64,000 nt of DNA from Microbulbifer sp. VAAF005 (GCF_030012985.1 NZ_CP120233.1:4397001-4461000); one strand, 5' to 3'. Positions 35,920 to 45,223 are shown, numbered from the stretch's first letter. Notes: generated from the letters alone by a model not told the origin. Program-made: numbers and translations.

Positions 35920-36054
35920 TTATGACATGCTAATTCAAATCCTGTTAATTCTTAGGTCTTCAGTTAGCTGACAATAATTGACATAAATTCTTTGTACAGA
36001 GTCTACCCTAAGCGCCGATTTATAACATCGAGTGAGCGCTAGTAGAGTTGGAGC
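35920..36054. other. Short gap, no gene
   Basis: About 135 bases with only stop-filled frames. TAAGCGCCGATTTATAACATCG could be attC-derived. Probably a lost cassette. Confidence 0.3.
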
Positions 36055-36501
36055 TTATTGTTTGGTGAATTTACCACTACCCGCCGCAGTACCCGATGCA
36101 ATATTTGGCCCACCACCAACGAAACTTCCTACTCCTCCGAATTCTAAAATAGTGCCTACTAAGGTGGTCTGAAATAGAAAATGCATATCCCCTTTAGTGA
36201 TAAGTTGAGCAGGAGATAAACTGGATACGCCCCCACCATAACTAACACCACCTGCACCAATGATTAATCCACCTCCATTACCTTCGAATCTAAGTACTTC
36301 ACCAGATTCAAATGTGAGAGTCATAACCACGTGTGTATACCCAATTCCACTTACTATAATTGCCAAATCTCCAGAGAAGGCATACTCTGCTGACGCAATC
36401 GAGAATTCTTTTTGCACATCTTCCGGTAGATTTTCAAGGTTTGTACGTAGATTTTTTCTTTGCTCTCTTGCTAGTTCAATAAAATTGGTTTCGGTAGTCA
36501 T
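36055..36501 (-). CDS. Glycine-rich beta protein, unknown
   Basis: A 148-residue protein. An N-terminal helix (FIELAREQRKNLRTNLENLPEDVQKEF) is followed by a strikingly Gly-rich beta region (RFEGNGGGLIIGAGGVSYGGGV; LEFGGVGSFVGGGP). The glycine-rich strands recall small beta-barrel proteins such as VapA, but this is only a resemblance. GGAGGCTTAAA before the ATG is a strong ribosome site. No signal peptide. Confidence 0.6.
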   Translation of the reverse strand: MTTETNFIELAREQRKNLRTNLENLPEDVQKEFSIASAEYAFSGDLAIIVSGIGYTHVVMTLTFESGEVLRFEGNGGGLIIGAGGVSYGGGVSSLSPAQLITKGDMHFLFQTTLVGTILEFGGVGSFVGGGPNIASGTAAGSGKFTKQ

Positions 36502-36618
36502 TTTAAGCCTCCAAGCTTATAAGTTAATATATGAAATTCAACTAAAATTACTGCCATCCGAACATAGATATTTATCGGTGAAATAAATATCACAGGATAT
36601 TATAGTCATAACATTTAT

Positions 36619-36801
36619 ATGGTGATCATTTTTGCCGCTATTATTATGACTGATCTCGCAGAATTGATTTCTACGCCAAAGCGAAAACTTTTATTTGAAA
36701 TCATAGGATTAAAGCATTCTGACACGTTCGTGCAGGCTGCAAGAATTATCACTTTGGCCACTATCCCGATTTTAACGTTAGCCCGTAATCCATTGATTTA
36801 A
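36619..36801 (+). pseudogene. Possible PsiE-like C-terminal fragment
   Basis: A 60-codon plus-strand frame reads MVIIFAAIIMTDLAELIST and VQAARIITLATIPILTLARN. The order of membrane segments resembles the C-terminal end of PsiE-type membrane proteins. It lacks the first part and runs against the cassette direction; evidence is weak. Confidence 0.25.
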
Positions 36802-36953
36802 CAATTTTTTGGTGTGTCTTCTTGCTCCCCTATTTAACAGTCAATATGATCATGAATCCCTAAGCTGGCACTCACCAAATTTCATAAGTCGGTAATAGTT
36901 TAGGGAGTTGTTGAGGTATCGGGGTAGGGTGGGGTACAGGTTCTAAGAGTGGA

Positions 36954-37432
36954 TTAGTGTGGGTTGCTTAAGAGGTGTTTCTCATAATGGACGCTCTGGA
37001 TCAGATTGGTCTCTTTACGCCTAAGTGTTCCCATCTCTTTACTTTCTAGGTCAGTGGCAAAATTTAGAAAGGTTGTATCCTGAGGGATAAGAACAACGGG
37101 CTGCGCTTTGATCCTTTCAAGAGTTGCCGATTTATGGCCACTCATAATAGAGTCAAAGTTGACTTTACCATTTTCGATAAAGCCATAAGCCGCAAACGTT
37201 TCTGCCCAAGTTTTGTTTGCGCAGGGAATACTGTTCTTTGGATCGGATCTTAAACTACTAAGAATATTGGACAAGTGTTTATTCAAGCGTGTATCACCCA
37301 TATCTTGATTTTTTCTTTGTCCATGACCCAGTCCCGCATAATAATCTGATCAAGTCTGAAATTCTTACCAGATTAAACTGTAACTTATTGATTTTCTTGG
37401 TGAAACTGGAAAAACTTGTGTATAAAACTTAG
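36954..37432 (-). mobile_element. IS50-like element, 5' fragment
   Basis: The terminal repeat ACTTGTGTATAAAACTTAG (37,414-37,432) and the first about 90 transposase codons (MGDTRLNKHLSNILSS to TLRRKETN) match the element at 16,600-17,074. The reading then diverges into unrelated codons and ends at 36,954. The outer end abuts attC-like sequence AGCGCCAAAACGG. The transposase core is missing. Confidence 0.85.
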
Positions 37433-37479
37433 CGCCAAAACGGAGGTCCCAGCCGCGTAGCAACGCCATGATTTGTTTG
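37433..37479 (-). other. attC site remnant beside IS50 end
   Basis: GCGCCAAAACGGAGGTCCCAGCCGCGTAGC and TGATTTGTTTG are attC parts that precede the intron. The outer core box is replaced by the IS50-like end. Confidence 0.4.
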
Positions 37480-37717
37480 GTACGCTCAGCATGGGCGTGA
37501 ACTAATGGGGTGAAAGTCCCTTGTAGGAAGATCACCGTTTAATGGACTTCATTGAATGCTAACTACTAGCGAATGGCAACTACAATACCGCGAGGTCTTG
37601 TGGAGAGGAAGCCGCTACCAAAACTACGAGCTGACGAACATATCCTATAAGGCTTAGCCTGGAGGTGAGGTGGAAAAGGATACCGAGGCCATGTGATCTA
37701 ACGGGTAGAGTAAATGG
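37480..37717 (+). mobile_element. Group II intron, 5' part
   Basis: GTACGCTCAGCATGGGCGTG to ACGGGTAGAGTAAATG is collinear with full-length introns for 238 nt and is then cut by the RAYT left end GGCCGTTTC. The 3' end of the same intron follows the RAYT element at 38,732. Confidence 0.8.
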
Positions 37718-38731
37718 GGCCGTTTCTGGATACCCATCAAAAATAGAGCTTAAGGCGTTACAGTTATTGACACAATATGGAAAGCACACAAAAACATTGG
37801 ATATTAAAATAATAAAACCCATGCCCCATGATCTAGCCCTGCAGCTTACAGATCTCTCTTGATACGACTGTACCCGAAGCATTCCTTTGTGGAAGAGGGG
37901 AGGGATTATACGCACCGGCGCCAGTGGATTGAGCCTGGATTGCAGTGAAAAGAACAAGCTTAAGGAGCTTATCGAGCTATGGCGAGAGCGATTAATGGAT
38001 ATCAGTTGGTTTATGCGCTGCCTAAACAAATCTATTGCTCGCCAAGCCTATGCAGAAGACCAGTTGTACTGGCCGCTTCTGGGAGGGCCGTTTTGAATCT
38101 CAGGCGCTGTTGGATGAAAGAGCTTTGGCTGCCTGCATGGCCTATGTCGATCTCAATCCTATTCGTACCGATATTGCAAAAACCCCGGAGGACTCCGATC
38201 ACACGTCCATTCAGCAGCGTGTTCGCGCTGTGATCTCAGGTGAGCAGCCTAAAGAGCTGCTACCGTTTGTGGGCGGCGAGCGCCTTAATATGCCGAAAGG
38301 GTTGCCCTTTCAATTGGATCACTATTTGCCGTTAGTAGACTGGAGTGGCCGGCATTTAGACCCCAAAAAGCGCAGTGCCATTTCTCAAAACACGCCCCCT
38401 ATCCTTGAGCGGCTGGGCATCTCAGCAAAACACTGGCTCTATCTTAATTGGAACTTTGAAGCCGCTTTAAAGGCCTGGTGGGATCAGCAGAGGCTGTACG
38501 GCAAGCCTGTATTCAGCTCGATAAACGCTGGGTACATGGCATAGGCGATTGCCAATGTTTCCTTTCGAAGCTATTCCTTCCGGTTGGCCAAAATCACGCA
38601 ACTTTCAAACCTAAAGCATAATTTTTCAGTATTGCACTTTGCCCTATACCTGATCAGGAGAAATGGCCTTCAAGGTGGAAGGCCTGTATTTTTTCCTATG
38701 TTATATTTCAATCTGTGGGTGTCCTAGTGTT
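37718..38731 (+). mobile_element. RAYT-like element with internal deletion
   Basis: The left end is GGCCGTTTCTGGATACCCAT and the right end TGTGGGTGTCCTAGTGTT. The transposase gene lacks its first half, because CAGTGGATTGAGCCTGGATTGC joins distant regions. The remainder (GRFESQALLDERALAAC...) is open to about 38,460, where one base is lost. It lies inside a group II intron. Confidence 0.8.
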
Positions 38732-38817
38732 GCCGTTACGGATAGGGAAGCGCCCATTGCGGACCCGCATGATGGGTGGTGTGGGGGCCGGTAGTTAGAA
38801 ACTACCGGCTACCCGAT
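38732..38817 (+). mobile_element. Group II intron, 3' part (domains V-VI)
   Basis: TTACGGATAGGGAAGCGCCC, TGCGGACCCGCATGATGGGTGG and the perfect domain VI hairpin GGCCGGTAGTTAGAAACTAC end at CTACCCGAT before a TTA stop. About 380 nt between the two intron parts are missing, so the RAYT insertion came with a deletion. Confidence 0.8.
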
Positions 38818-39315
38818 TTAGCATTGAGACTCGTCCCCCGTAGCAAATCTTACGTACCAGTAGTCTCGATTCTTTCCTATTTCTAAACTTGTTTCTTTAT
38901 ACAATCTGTTCCAACAAAACACTTTTTCCCCTTTTTTCCTGCGTGAATAAGGATTTGGTGGATTGTTGGCAATTTCGGTTAGGAACGCATCTGGAGAACC
39001 TAGCGCTTCTACCGAAACGTTGTATATTTTTTCAAATAGTATTTTTGCTCTTTCAAATTCAACCTCCATTGTAAAGAAAACCACATCGTAAAGCCCGGCA
39101 TCTTTAAAACATTGAATCTTTAAATGCCCCTCTTTCCCGAAATACTCTTTACCAATAAATATTTCACCATCATTTTTTAGAACCGGATCGAAACCCTCTT
39201 CCTTTAATCCCCTTAGGAGGCTTTCACAGGAGTCTCCCATTCCTGCTTCTACCAAGGTGAGTGCAAAAGAACAAGAAGAAAACAATAATAATGTCGTAAA
39301 TAATAGTTTTTTCAT
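38818..39315 (-). CDS. Secreted protein, unknown
   Basis: A 165-residue protein with a signal peptide MKKLLFTTLLLFSSCSFA. The mature part has four cysteines (DSCESLL, IQCFKDAG, VFCWNRL and the C-terminal SQC), suggesting disulphides in the periplasm, and mixed alpha/beta text. The end KTSLEIGKNRDYWYVRFATGDES is strand-rich. No family recognised. Intact cassette whose stop codon lies right against an intron end. Confidence 0.65.
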   Translation of the reverse strand: MKKLLFTTLLLFSSCSFALTLVEAGMGDSCESLLRGLKEEGFDPVLKNDGEIFIGKEYFGKEGHLKIQCFKDAGLYDVVFFTMEVEFERAKILFEKIYNVSVEALGSPDAFLTEIANNPPNPYSRRKKGEKVFCWNRLYKETSLEIGKNRDYWYVRFATGDESQC

Positions 39316-39490
39316 GATTGCATGCTAACGCGGGTGTAGAAAAACTCACCCCACTTTTCATATTATGGTTGTACGTAAAAAATTGAGTTTTTGTCAGTGA
39401 AAACTCAGCCAGATTTCACGCAGGAATACGATTTTTGTTCGATATTTAATCAATCTCAATCTCTCACAAGTATAATTTATTTTTTCTACA
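39316..39490. other. Stretch without gene between two attC-type boxes
   Basis: GCTAACGCGGGTGTAG (39,325) begins like an attC end, and another full attC follows at 39,491. The 150 bases between have no start-to-stop frame, so this is probably an emptied cassette. Confidence 0.35.
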
Positions 39491-39582
39491 GTCTGAACGC
39501 CTCAAACAGCGGCAGTTTTGGAGCGGCGAAGCCGCAGAAAAGCTGTCTAGCGCACGAAGTGCAGCGTTGCTGCTTTGACTTG
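39491..39582 (-). other. attC site, invaded by intron
   Basis: CTGAACGCCTCAAACAGCGG is the outer core box. GGAGCGGCGAAGCCGC, AAAGCTGTCTAGCGC and GAAGTGCAGCGTTGCTGC give long paired arms, then TTTGACTTG and the intron start. It is the most complete attC stem in the window. Confidence 0.65.
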
Positions 39583-39950
39583 GTACGCCCAGTATGGGCG
39601 TGAACTAATGGGGTGAAAGCCCCCTGTAGGGAGATCACCATTTAATGGATTCCATTAAATGCTAACTACTAAGGAATGGCAACTACACACCATGGGGCCT
39701 TGTGGGGGAAGCCGCTAGTAAAACTGCAAGCTGACAAACAGAAGCATCATATAAGGCTTAGCCTGGAGGCGAGATGACTAAGGATACCGCTGCTATGTGG
39801 CTAATGGGCTGAGCTAATGATGTAGTCGTGTATTGAGAGTTTACGTTCTTATTTGGAGAGATCTGTTTAGCTTGCTGCTATCCGCGTGACCAATAAGTCA
39901 CAATAAGGTCCAACCCACTAGCCTCGATTCAGGAAGCCCACGTTATAGCC
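39583..39950 (+). mobile_element. Group II intron, 5' part fused to RAYT remnant
   Basis: GTACGCCCAGTATGGGCGTG to ACCCACTAGCCTCGATTC follows the intron for about 330 nt and then passes without a RAYT left end into transposase sequence (ATAGCCTATGTAG). The same chimera occurs at 48,492. Confidence 0.75.
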
Positions 39951-40359
39951 TATGTAGAGCAGCCGATCGGTGCCATTTCTCAAAAGACGCCGCCTATCCT
40001 TGAGCGACTGGGAATCTCAGCAAAACACTGGCTTTATCTTAATCGGAACTTTGAAAGCCACTTTAAAGGCCTGATGGGATCAGCAGAGGCTGTGCGGCAA
40101 GCCTGTATTCAGCTCAATAAACGTTGGGCATATGGTATAGGCGACTGCCAACGTTTCCTTTCTACAACGCCCCACTAATTCCTTCCCAACCTTTCGATAC
40201 TATTCCTTCCGGTTTGGCCAAAATCACTAAGTTATAAACCTCAAACATAATTTTCCTGTATTTAACCTCTTCCAGCTCCAGACAGGAAAAATGGCCGTTA
40301 AAGTGGAAGGCCCGTACTACTTCCGGTGTCGTCTTTCAATCTGTGGGTCCCCTGGTGTT
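39951..40359 (+). mobile_element. RAYT-like element, 3' fragment
   Basis: The fragment joins a bit of the AYVDLNPI region to GGTGCCATTTCTCAAAAG by an internal deletion, continues to AATAAACGTTGGGCATATGG, and ends TGTGGGTCCCCTGGTGTT. It encodes about 70 transposase codons only. Confidence 0.75.
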
Positions 40360-40502
40360 GCTTGTGAATTTTTCCAAAAGATGGGGTTGATCTCGTTACG
40401 TGGTTGTTGGATGAAAATTCATAACAGGTAGCGCACCACCCATTGCGGAGCCGCACGATGAGTGGTGTGAGGCCGGTAGTTAGAAACTACCGACTACCCG
40501 AT
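40360..40502 (+). mobile_element. Group II intron, 3' part (domains V-VI)
   Basis: After about 70 unassigned bases comes domain V (CACCACCCATTGCGGAGCCGC...) and domain VI (GGCCGGTAGTTAGAAACTACC), ending CTACCCGAT. It is the 3' half of the intron that starts at 39,583. Confidence 0.75.
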
Positions 40503-40508
40503 GTATGG

Positions 40509-40706
40509 TTACACATCTGGATTATCCGATATTTTTTCGAGGATAATGCTATATAATGCGAAGTCATTTGAGATTTCGACTGCATCATCACTTTCAGGGT
40601 CTAGGATACTCTTTCTTTTTTTATATTTTCCATTGTTTGTTTTACAGAGTAGCGTATAAGCCTTAATTCTTGTATTCCAAACATTACATAGCTCCTCGAT
40701 TTCCAT
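40509..40706 (-). CDS. Putative antitoxin/partner of Tse2-like toxin
   Basis: A small acidic helical protein. ATG 40,706 gives 65 residues (MEIEELCNVWNTRIKAYTLL...); the frame reaches ATG 40,727 (MPSILKN). It overlaps the end of the Tse2-like toxin frame by about 20 bases and follows it in the same direction. The helix-acidic loop-helix plan (LDPESDDAVEISNDFALYSIILEKI) resembles the partner at 44,978-45,223, although sequence identity is low. Antitoxin function is inferred from position, size and charge. Confidence 0.5.
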   Translation of the reverse strand: MEIEELCNVWNTRIKAYTLLCKTNNGKYKKRKSILDPESDDAVEISNDFALYSIILEKISDNPDV

Positions 40707-41099
40707 ATTCTTTAATATGGATGGCATTTTTCTCTGCCCAATTTAGCAATATTTTTTTCCATTCATCTAATTTAATGGGCTTTAACGAACGGATCGTATA
40801 GTGTCCTTTAAATACACCATTTGTTAAATCTTTTGAGACTGTAACCCTGGAGGCAACTCAGTTTTGGGTGGGATGACCCACCAATCAGGACTGAAGTCCA
40901 TTTTCGGCTTGTCGAAAAGACTGACACCGCCAGATGTGTGATCAACTACCCCAGTTTCAGAGTTGATTTTTATATCGTATGTTTGATCCCCTGTTCTTGG
41001 GGGCATTGTACGAATATAGTCAAAATTTGATTTAGTTGGTGTTCCTGCCCGATATAGTTCAACAGGAGTCTTTAAATAGAACTCTATAGGTGTATGCAC
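40684..41099 (-). pseudogene. Tse2-like ADP-ribosyltransferase toxin, one-base frameshift
   Basis: It starts at a GTG (41,099) with AAGGAG 7 nt upstream: MHTPIEFYLKTPVELYRAG. The part HTSGGVSLFDKPKMDFSPDW, then WWVIPPKTELPPG, matches Tse2 (its TGGTSVFD...FVIPDGTDIPPDL). At 40,846 the frame should change: VTVSKDLTNGVFKGHYTIRS and KPIKLDEWKKILLNWAEKNA continue in the -1 frame up to a TAA at 40,684, again like Tse2 (ATHYTI...HLDNFVRNAI). Adding one G to the GGG at PPG restores about 138 residues. The partner gene overlaps its end. Confidence 0.55.
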
Positions 41100-41129
41100 T
41101 ATTTTCTCCTTAGGTTAGTTAGTATTTTC

Positions 41130-41166
41130 CATAACGCTTTAATGACGTGCCCCATTGATTAACTTG
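41130..41166 (-). other. attC site (short), invaded by intron
   Basis: CATAACGCTTTAATGACGTG, CCCCATT and GATTAACTTG are followed by the intron start. The site is much shorter than others, so the stem may be deleted. Confidence 0.4.
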
Positions 41167-41610
41167 GTACGCTTAGCATGGGCGTGAATTAATGGGGTGA
41201 AAGTCCCCTGTAGGAAGATCACCATTTAATGGGTTCTATTAAATGCTAACTATTAGCGAATGGCAACTGCAACACCGTAAGGTCCTATGGGGAGGAAGTC
41301 ACCACCAAAACTACGAACTGATGAACAGAAATATCATATAAGGCTTAGCCTGGAGGTGAGGTGGAGAAGGATACCGAAGCCATGTGATCTAACGGGTAGA
41401 GTCAAGGATGCAGTTGTGTAGTCAAAGTTCACGTTCTTATCTGGGGAGATCAGTCATAACTTGCTGTTATGAAGCTGTCAGCGTGGCCGCTGATTCATAA
41501 ATAGGCCCACCACCATTGCGGGGATAGAAAAAAGTGGTGGGAGACAGCAGCGCTTCGGTCAGCAATGATCAAGACGATTAAAACTGAAGTGAGCCGATGG
41601 CATAGTAGTT
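41167..41610 (+). mobile_element. Group II intron, 3'-truncated
   Basis: GTACGCTTAGCATGGGCGTG to GAGCCGATGGCATAGTAGTTC is collinear with the full copies for 444 nt. It then ends abruptly 4 bases before the TTA stop of the next gene. Domains V and VI are missing, so it cannot splice. Confidence 0.75.
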
Positions 41611-41614
41611 CTTA

Positions 41615-42181
41615 TTAGATTTTGCTACCAAGTTTTTTGCCTAACTTAATATCTAATTGGTACAAAATCCTATCCGCATCCTCAAAAGGAAGAGTGTCTG
41701 AAGATATTTCATGAATTCTATCTATATAATTGAAATAGATGTTAATTGATTTATTTAAATACCCTTCAGTAATCTTTAGCGGCTTTGTTGGATATTTCGG
41801 ATCGCCCGGAAAGAGAACGCGATATGCTCTGTCATCAATTATTTGGAATGCTCTAGGATTCAGGAATCTCAATACGGTACTTGCCATTGGAAGAGCTATA
41901 CCAGAGGTTTTTAACAGGCTTCTTATAATTTCTCTAGCTTGCTCATGTTGACCGGGCTCTATATTAGAGACCTCTTTGAGAGTATTAATGAGATCGCCTG
42001 ATATATATGGAAACCTATTCAATTTCCAGAGGACGATCTTGAAGAATGTTTCATTATTGAGGCATTCAGGATCTAAGTTATCAAGTTCTTCAGTTAGTAC
42101 AGGGTTATAATTATACTCATCCATTAATACTGAGGGATTTTCGCCCCAGACTTCACTGTATTCTTCTATAAAACTACTCAT
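41615..42181 (-). CDS. Helical protein with glycosylase-like motif, tentative
   Basis: A 188-residue, mostly helical soluble protein (MSSFIEEYSEVWGENPSVL). The stretch SGIALPMASTVLRFLNPRAF and QIIDDRAYRVLF has the P-x-A-S-T/A-V-L...P-x-x-x-x-I-I/V-D-x-R-A pattern. I associate that pattern with HhH-GPD-like and DUF6308-type proteins of restriction/repair neighbourhoods; this is from memory and not certain. AAGGAAAAATC before the ATG is a good ribosome site. Intact cassette. Confidence 0.6.
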   Translation of the reverse strand: MSSFIEEYSEVWGENPSVLMDEYNYNPVLTEELDNLDPECLNNETFFKIVLWKLNRFPYISGDLINTLKEVSNIEPGQHEQAREIIRSLLKTSGIALPMASTVLRFLNPRAFQIIDDRAYRVLFPGDPKYPTKPLKITEGYLNKSINIYFNYIDRIHEISSDTLPFEDADRILYQLDIKLGKKLGSKI

Positions 42182-42224
42182 GATTTTTCCTTAAACATAA
42201 TGAAAGCGGGGAAATTCACCCCAT

Positions 42225-42524
42225 ATTTTCTTAGCAAAACACTGGCTCTATCTCAAACGGAACTTTGAAAGCTTCTTCATAAGATTGGTGGGGTCAGCAT
42301 AGGCGACTGCCAGTGTATCCTTTCTACAGCGCCCCACCTAATTCTCTCCCAACCTTTCGATACTATTCCTTCCGGTTTGGACAAAATCACGCAATTTTCA
42401 AACCTCAAGCATAATTTTTCAGTATTTCACCTTGCCGTACACCCGATCAGGAGAAATGGCCGTCAAGGTGAGAGGCCTGTACTATTTCCGGTGTTATCTT
42501 TGAATCTGTGGGTGTCCTATTGTT
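42225..42524 (+). mobile_element. RAYT-like element, 3' fragment
   Basis: Starting at AGCAAAACACTGGCTC, only the end of the transposase gene and the 3' tail remain, finishing TGTGGGTGTCCTATTGTT. A deletion has joined GGGGTCAGCATAGGCGACTGCC. Confidence 0.75.
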
Positions 42525-42552
42525 GTTGCCTAGGAGCTACTGACTACTCGAT
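42525..42552 (+). mobile_element. Group II intron 3' tip
   Basis: GAGCTACTGACTACTCGAT is the last part of domain VI and the intron 3' end, right before a TTA stop. It matches the end of the intron at 33,953, where the paralogous cassette follows. Confidence 0.6.
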
Positions 42553-43071
42553 TTATGCTGAAGCCTCAGCCTCGAAAGAAACACCACTGAAATTATTAGT
42601 TTCAATTAGGTCTTTAAGGTATGAGTTACAGAATATGGTTGAAAAATTATCTTCTTTAATCTTGAAAGCTAGAATTTGCTCAGGCAAATCTTTTTTAAAT
42701 ACAGGGCGCGATACACCACCATAACGATTAAAAGATGATTGGCCATGATCTAGAGCATCTAATGATTGTGTAACATTCCATAACCAAAAAGTTTTATTGT
42801 TATATGTTATGGTTAATAGCTGTCCAAACTTTTCCAGTTCTTCGCCTATTATAACTTTCACATTATTCGATATTACTAATGATCCAGATTGAATGAATGA
42901 AAAATCTTTTATCTCGCATTCATCCTCTAACGATACTTCAAGAGAATGAGGCCACTCTAACTCTTTCCCTTTAGATAGTAGAGAACCATGGGGTTCTATG
43001 GATCTAGCTTCATCTTTTGGAGTGAACGTACAATTGTTGTCATCAGATAGTTCAATTGTATAAATTGTCAT
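42553..43071 (-). CDS. Duplicated cassette protein, unknown (copy 2)
   Basis: 172 residues from ATG 43,071. The sequence differs from copy 1 (33,954-34,472) at only a few residues (for example DEARSIEPHG for DEVRSIETHG; YGGVSRP for YGSVSRP; LIETNNFSG for LIQANNFNG). Both ends have the same neighbours: an intron end after the stop and a RAYT left end 5 bases before the start. It was therefore duplicated together with flanking mobile sequence. Function unknown; the reading frame has been kept in both copies, which suggests selection or recent duplication. Confidence 0.7.
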   Translation of the reverse strand: MTIYTIELSDDNNCTFTPKDEARSIEPHGSLLSKGKELEWPHSLEVSLEDECEIKDFSFIQSGSLVISNNVKVIIGEELEKFGQLLTITYNNKTFWLWNVTQSLDALDHGQSSFNRYGGVSRPVFKKDLPEQILAFKIKEDNFSTIFCNSYLKDLIETNNFSGVSFEAEASA

Positions 43072-43075
43072 AAAT

Positions 43076-44345
43076 GGCCGTTTCGGGACACCCATAAAAG
43101 ATAGAGCTTAAGGTGTCTCAGTCATTGACACAATACGGAAATCACAATAAAAATAATGGATACTAAAATAGTTAAACCAATTCCCCATGACCCAGCCTCG
43201 CCGCTCATAGATCTCTCTTGATACGACTCTGTACTATCACTGCGTCTCCCACTGTGTACACAGGGTATTCCTTTGTGGAAGAGGGGAGGGAGTATGAGCG
43301 CCGGCGCCAGTGGATTGAGACTGGGATACAAAAGCTAGCTGCTATTTTTGCGCTGGATATCACTGCTTATGCGGTAATGAGTAATCACTACCATGTGGTA
43401 CTCTATATCGATGCTAAAACGGCCAAAACTTGGTCTGATACTGAGGTCATTCTCCGCTGGCAGGAACTATTTAAAGCTTCTAATTTGGCTCAACGCTTTA
43501 TTCAGGGTGCCTCTCTGGCTTGCAGTGAAAAGAACAAGCTTAAGGAGTTGATTGAGCTGTGGCGAGAGCGATTAATGGATATTAGTTGGTTTATGCGCTG
43601 CCTAAACGAATCTATTGCTCGCCAAGCCAACGCAGAAGACTGCTGTAATGGCCGCTTCTGGTAGGGCCGTTTCAAATCTCAGGCGCTATTGGATGAAAGA
43701 GCCTTGGCTGCCTGCATGGCCTATGTCGATCTCAATCCTATCCGTGCCGATATTACAAAAACCTCGGAGGACTCCGATCACACGTCCATTCAGCAGCGTG
43801 TTCGCGCTGTGATTTCAGGTGAGCAGCCTAAAGAGCTACTACCTTTTGTGGGCGGCGAGCGCCTTAATATGCCGAAAGGGTTGCCCTTTCAATTGGATCA
43901 CTATTTGGCGTTAGTAGACTGGAGTGGCCGGCATTTAGATCCCAAAAAGCGCGGTGCCATTTCTCAAAAGACACCTCCTATCCTTGAGCGGCTGGGCATC
44001 TCAGCAAAACACTGGCTCTATCTTAATCGGAATTTTGAAAGCCGCTTTAAAGGCCTGGTGGGATCAGCAGAGGCTGTAAGGCAAGTCTGTATTCAGCACA
44101 ATAAACGCTGGGTACATGGTATAGGTGACTGCCAACGTTTCCTATCTGCAGTGCCCCACTAATTCCCTCCCAACCCTTCGATACTATTCCTTCTGGTTTG
44201 GCCAAAATCGCGCAATTTTCAAACCTAAAGCATAATTTTTCAGTATTTCACCTCGCCCTAAACCAGACTAGGAGAAATGGCAGTTAAGGTGGACGCCCCG
44301 TACTATTTCCGGAGTCATATTTCAATCAGTGGGTGTCCTAGTGTT
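43076..44345 (+). mobile_element. RAYT-like element, full length, one stop
   Basis: The left end GGCCGTTTCGGGACACCCAT and the right end AGTGGGTGTCCTAGTGTT are present. The transposase gene is open except for an early frame break and TTCTGGTAGGGC (GAG to TAG) at about 43,662. The second half is 157 codons without defect. It is the least damaged copy after the one at 31,245. Confidence 0.82.
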
Positions 44346-44378
44346 GCTATTGCTACACACGAACTATCTGGTTATATA

Positions 44379-44618
44379 TTATTCATCTCCATCCCACTCA
44401 GGCCAGTCACCTCTAAATTTTTTCACCATACCTTGCATGGAAACATAGCCTACGACCTGATAGTTGTTAGGTATACGCTCTTCATGATACAAAGATGTCC
44501 ACTCTCCACGCCAATTGTACAAATCTATTTCACCCAAACCATTGGGGTATCGAACAGCGACTAAATAAAGGCCTTCAAATTTTGGTAATCCTTTCTGCCA
44601 CTCTAAACTATTGTTCAT
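44379..44618 (-). CDS. Small protein of EGLY-VAV pattern (copy A)
   Basis: 79 residues: MNNSLEWQKGLPKFEGLYLVAVRYPNG, then NWRGEWTSLYHEERIP, ending with FRGDWPEWDGDE. The pattern W-x-x-G-x-P-x-x-E-G-L-Y-x-V-A-V is shared with the cassette at 45,968-46,234. It recalls small phage and cassette proteins in which a short beta-sheet domain begins P-x-x-G-x-Y-x-V. Function unknown. Its 3' end is near a RAYT right end, and the usual intron/attC junction is absent. Confidence 0.6.
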   Translation of the reverse strand: MNNSLEWQKGLPKFEGLYLVAVRYPNGLGEIDLYNWRGEWTSLYHEERIPNNYQVVGYVSMQGMVKKFRGDWPEWDGDE

Positions 44619-44696
44619 CTAAAGAACCTTCTAAATTTATCTGCTCTTTGTGCTAACTCTCTCATTGTATCGTAATTGTTAGCTAATTATTTTTTG

Positions 44697-44732
44697 TGTC
44701 ATCTTTCAATGTGTGGGTGTCCTATTGTTGTG
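44697..44732 (+). repeat. RAYT-like element, right-end tip
   Basis: Only GTGTCATCTTTCAATGTGTG and GGTGTCCTATTGTTG of the element remain, joined to an intron 3' half. This is a typical scar of repeat-mediated deletion. Confidence 0.6.
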
Positions 44733-44970
44733 TTGGACATGGTGAAGGCCTGGAGCCAAACTCTAAGAGTTAAAAGGCAGGGCTAGCCTACCGATATGTT
44801 TCCAGCCAGGTAAAGTTGCGGTAGCGTGCTGCCATAATACTCAGTTCAACTGAAGATCTACTCAAGACTATCATTGAATAGAAAATCAGTACGGATAGGG
44901 AGCCGTCAATTGCGGGCCCATACGATGGGTAGTGTAGGGGCCGGTAGCTAGAAATTACCGGCTACCCGAT
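44733..44970 (+). mobile_element. Group II intron, 3' half
   Basis: TGGACATGGTGAAGGCCTGG to CTACCCGAT is collinear with the last 238 nt of full-length introns, including domain V AGCCGTCAATTGCGGGCCC... (stem partly mispaired) and a good domain VI. The 5' half is missing. Confidence 0.8.
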
Positions 44971-44977
44971 CTAGAAT

Positions 44978-45223
44978 TCAACTCTCCAGTTGGACTGAAG
45001 AAACTAAATCTTCATAACTAGGATAGTTACAGTTATCGCTCCACTTATGTTTATACAACTCCGCAAGTGCTGTCGAAAGAGATAATAGTTGCATGGAATG
45101 CTCTCCACTGGCATCCACTTCCTCTTCTGTTGAAGAGGGATTATCTATTATCAACTTCATTCGATATATTTCTGACTGAGTTAGCTCGATCATGAGTGAC
45201 AAATGTGAAAGGCTTAGTTCCAT
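44978..45223 (-). CDS. Putative antitoxin/partner of Tse2-like toxin
   Basis: An 81-residue acidic helical protein (MELSLSHLSLMIELTQSEIYRMKLI; NPSSTEEEVDASGEHSMQLLSLST). Its ATG is 2 bases after the stop of the Tse2-like gene at 45,226, so the two are translationally coupled. Small acidic partner genes after Tse2-type toxins are expected to neutralise them. Function is inferred from position; the sequence is not one I recognise as the Tsi2 family. Confidence 0.55.
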   Translation of the reverse strand: MELSLSHLSLMIELTQSEIYRMKLIIDNPSSTEEEVDASGEHSMQLLSLSTALAELYKHKWSDNCNYPSYEDLVSSVQLES

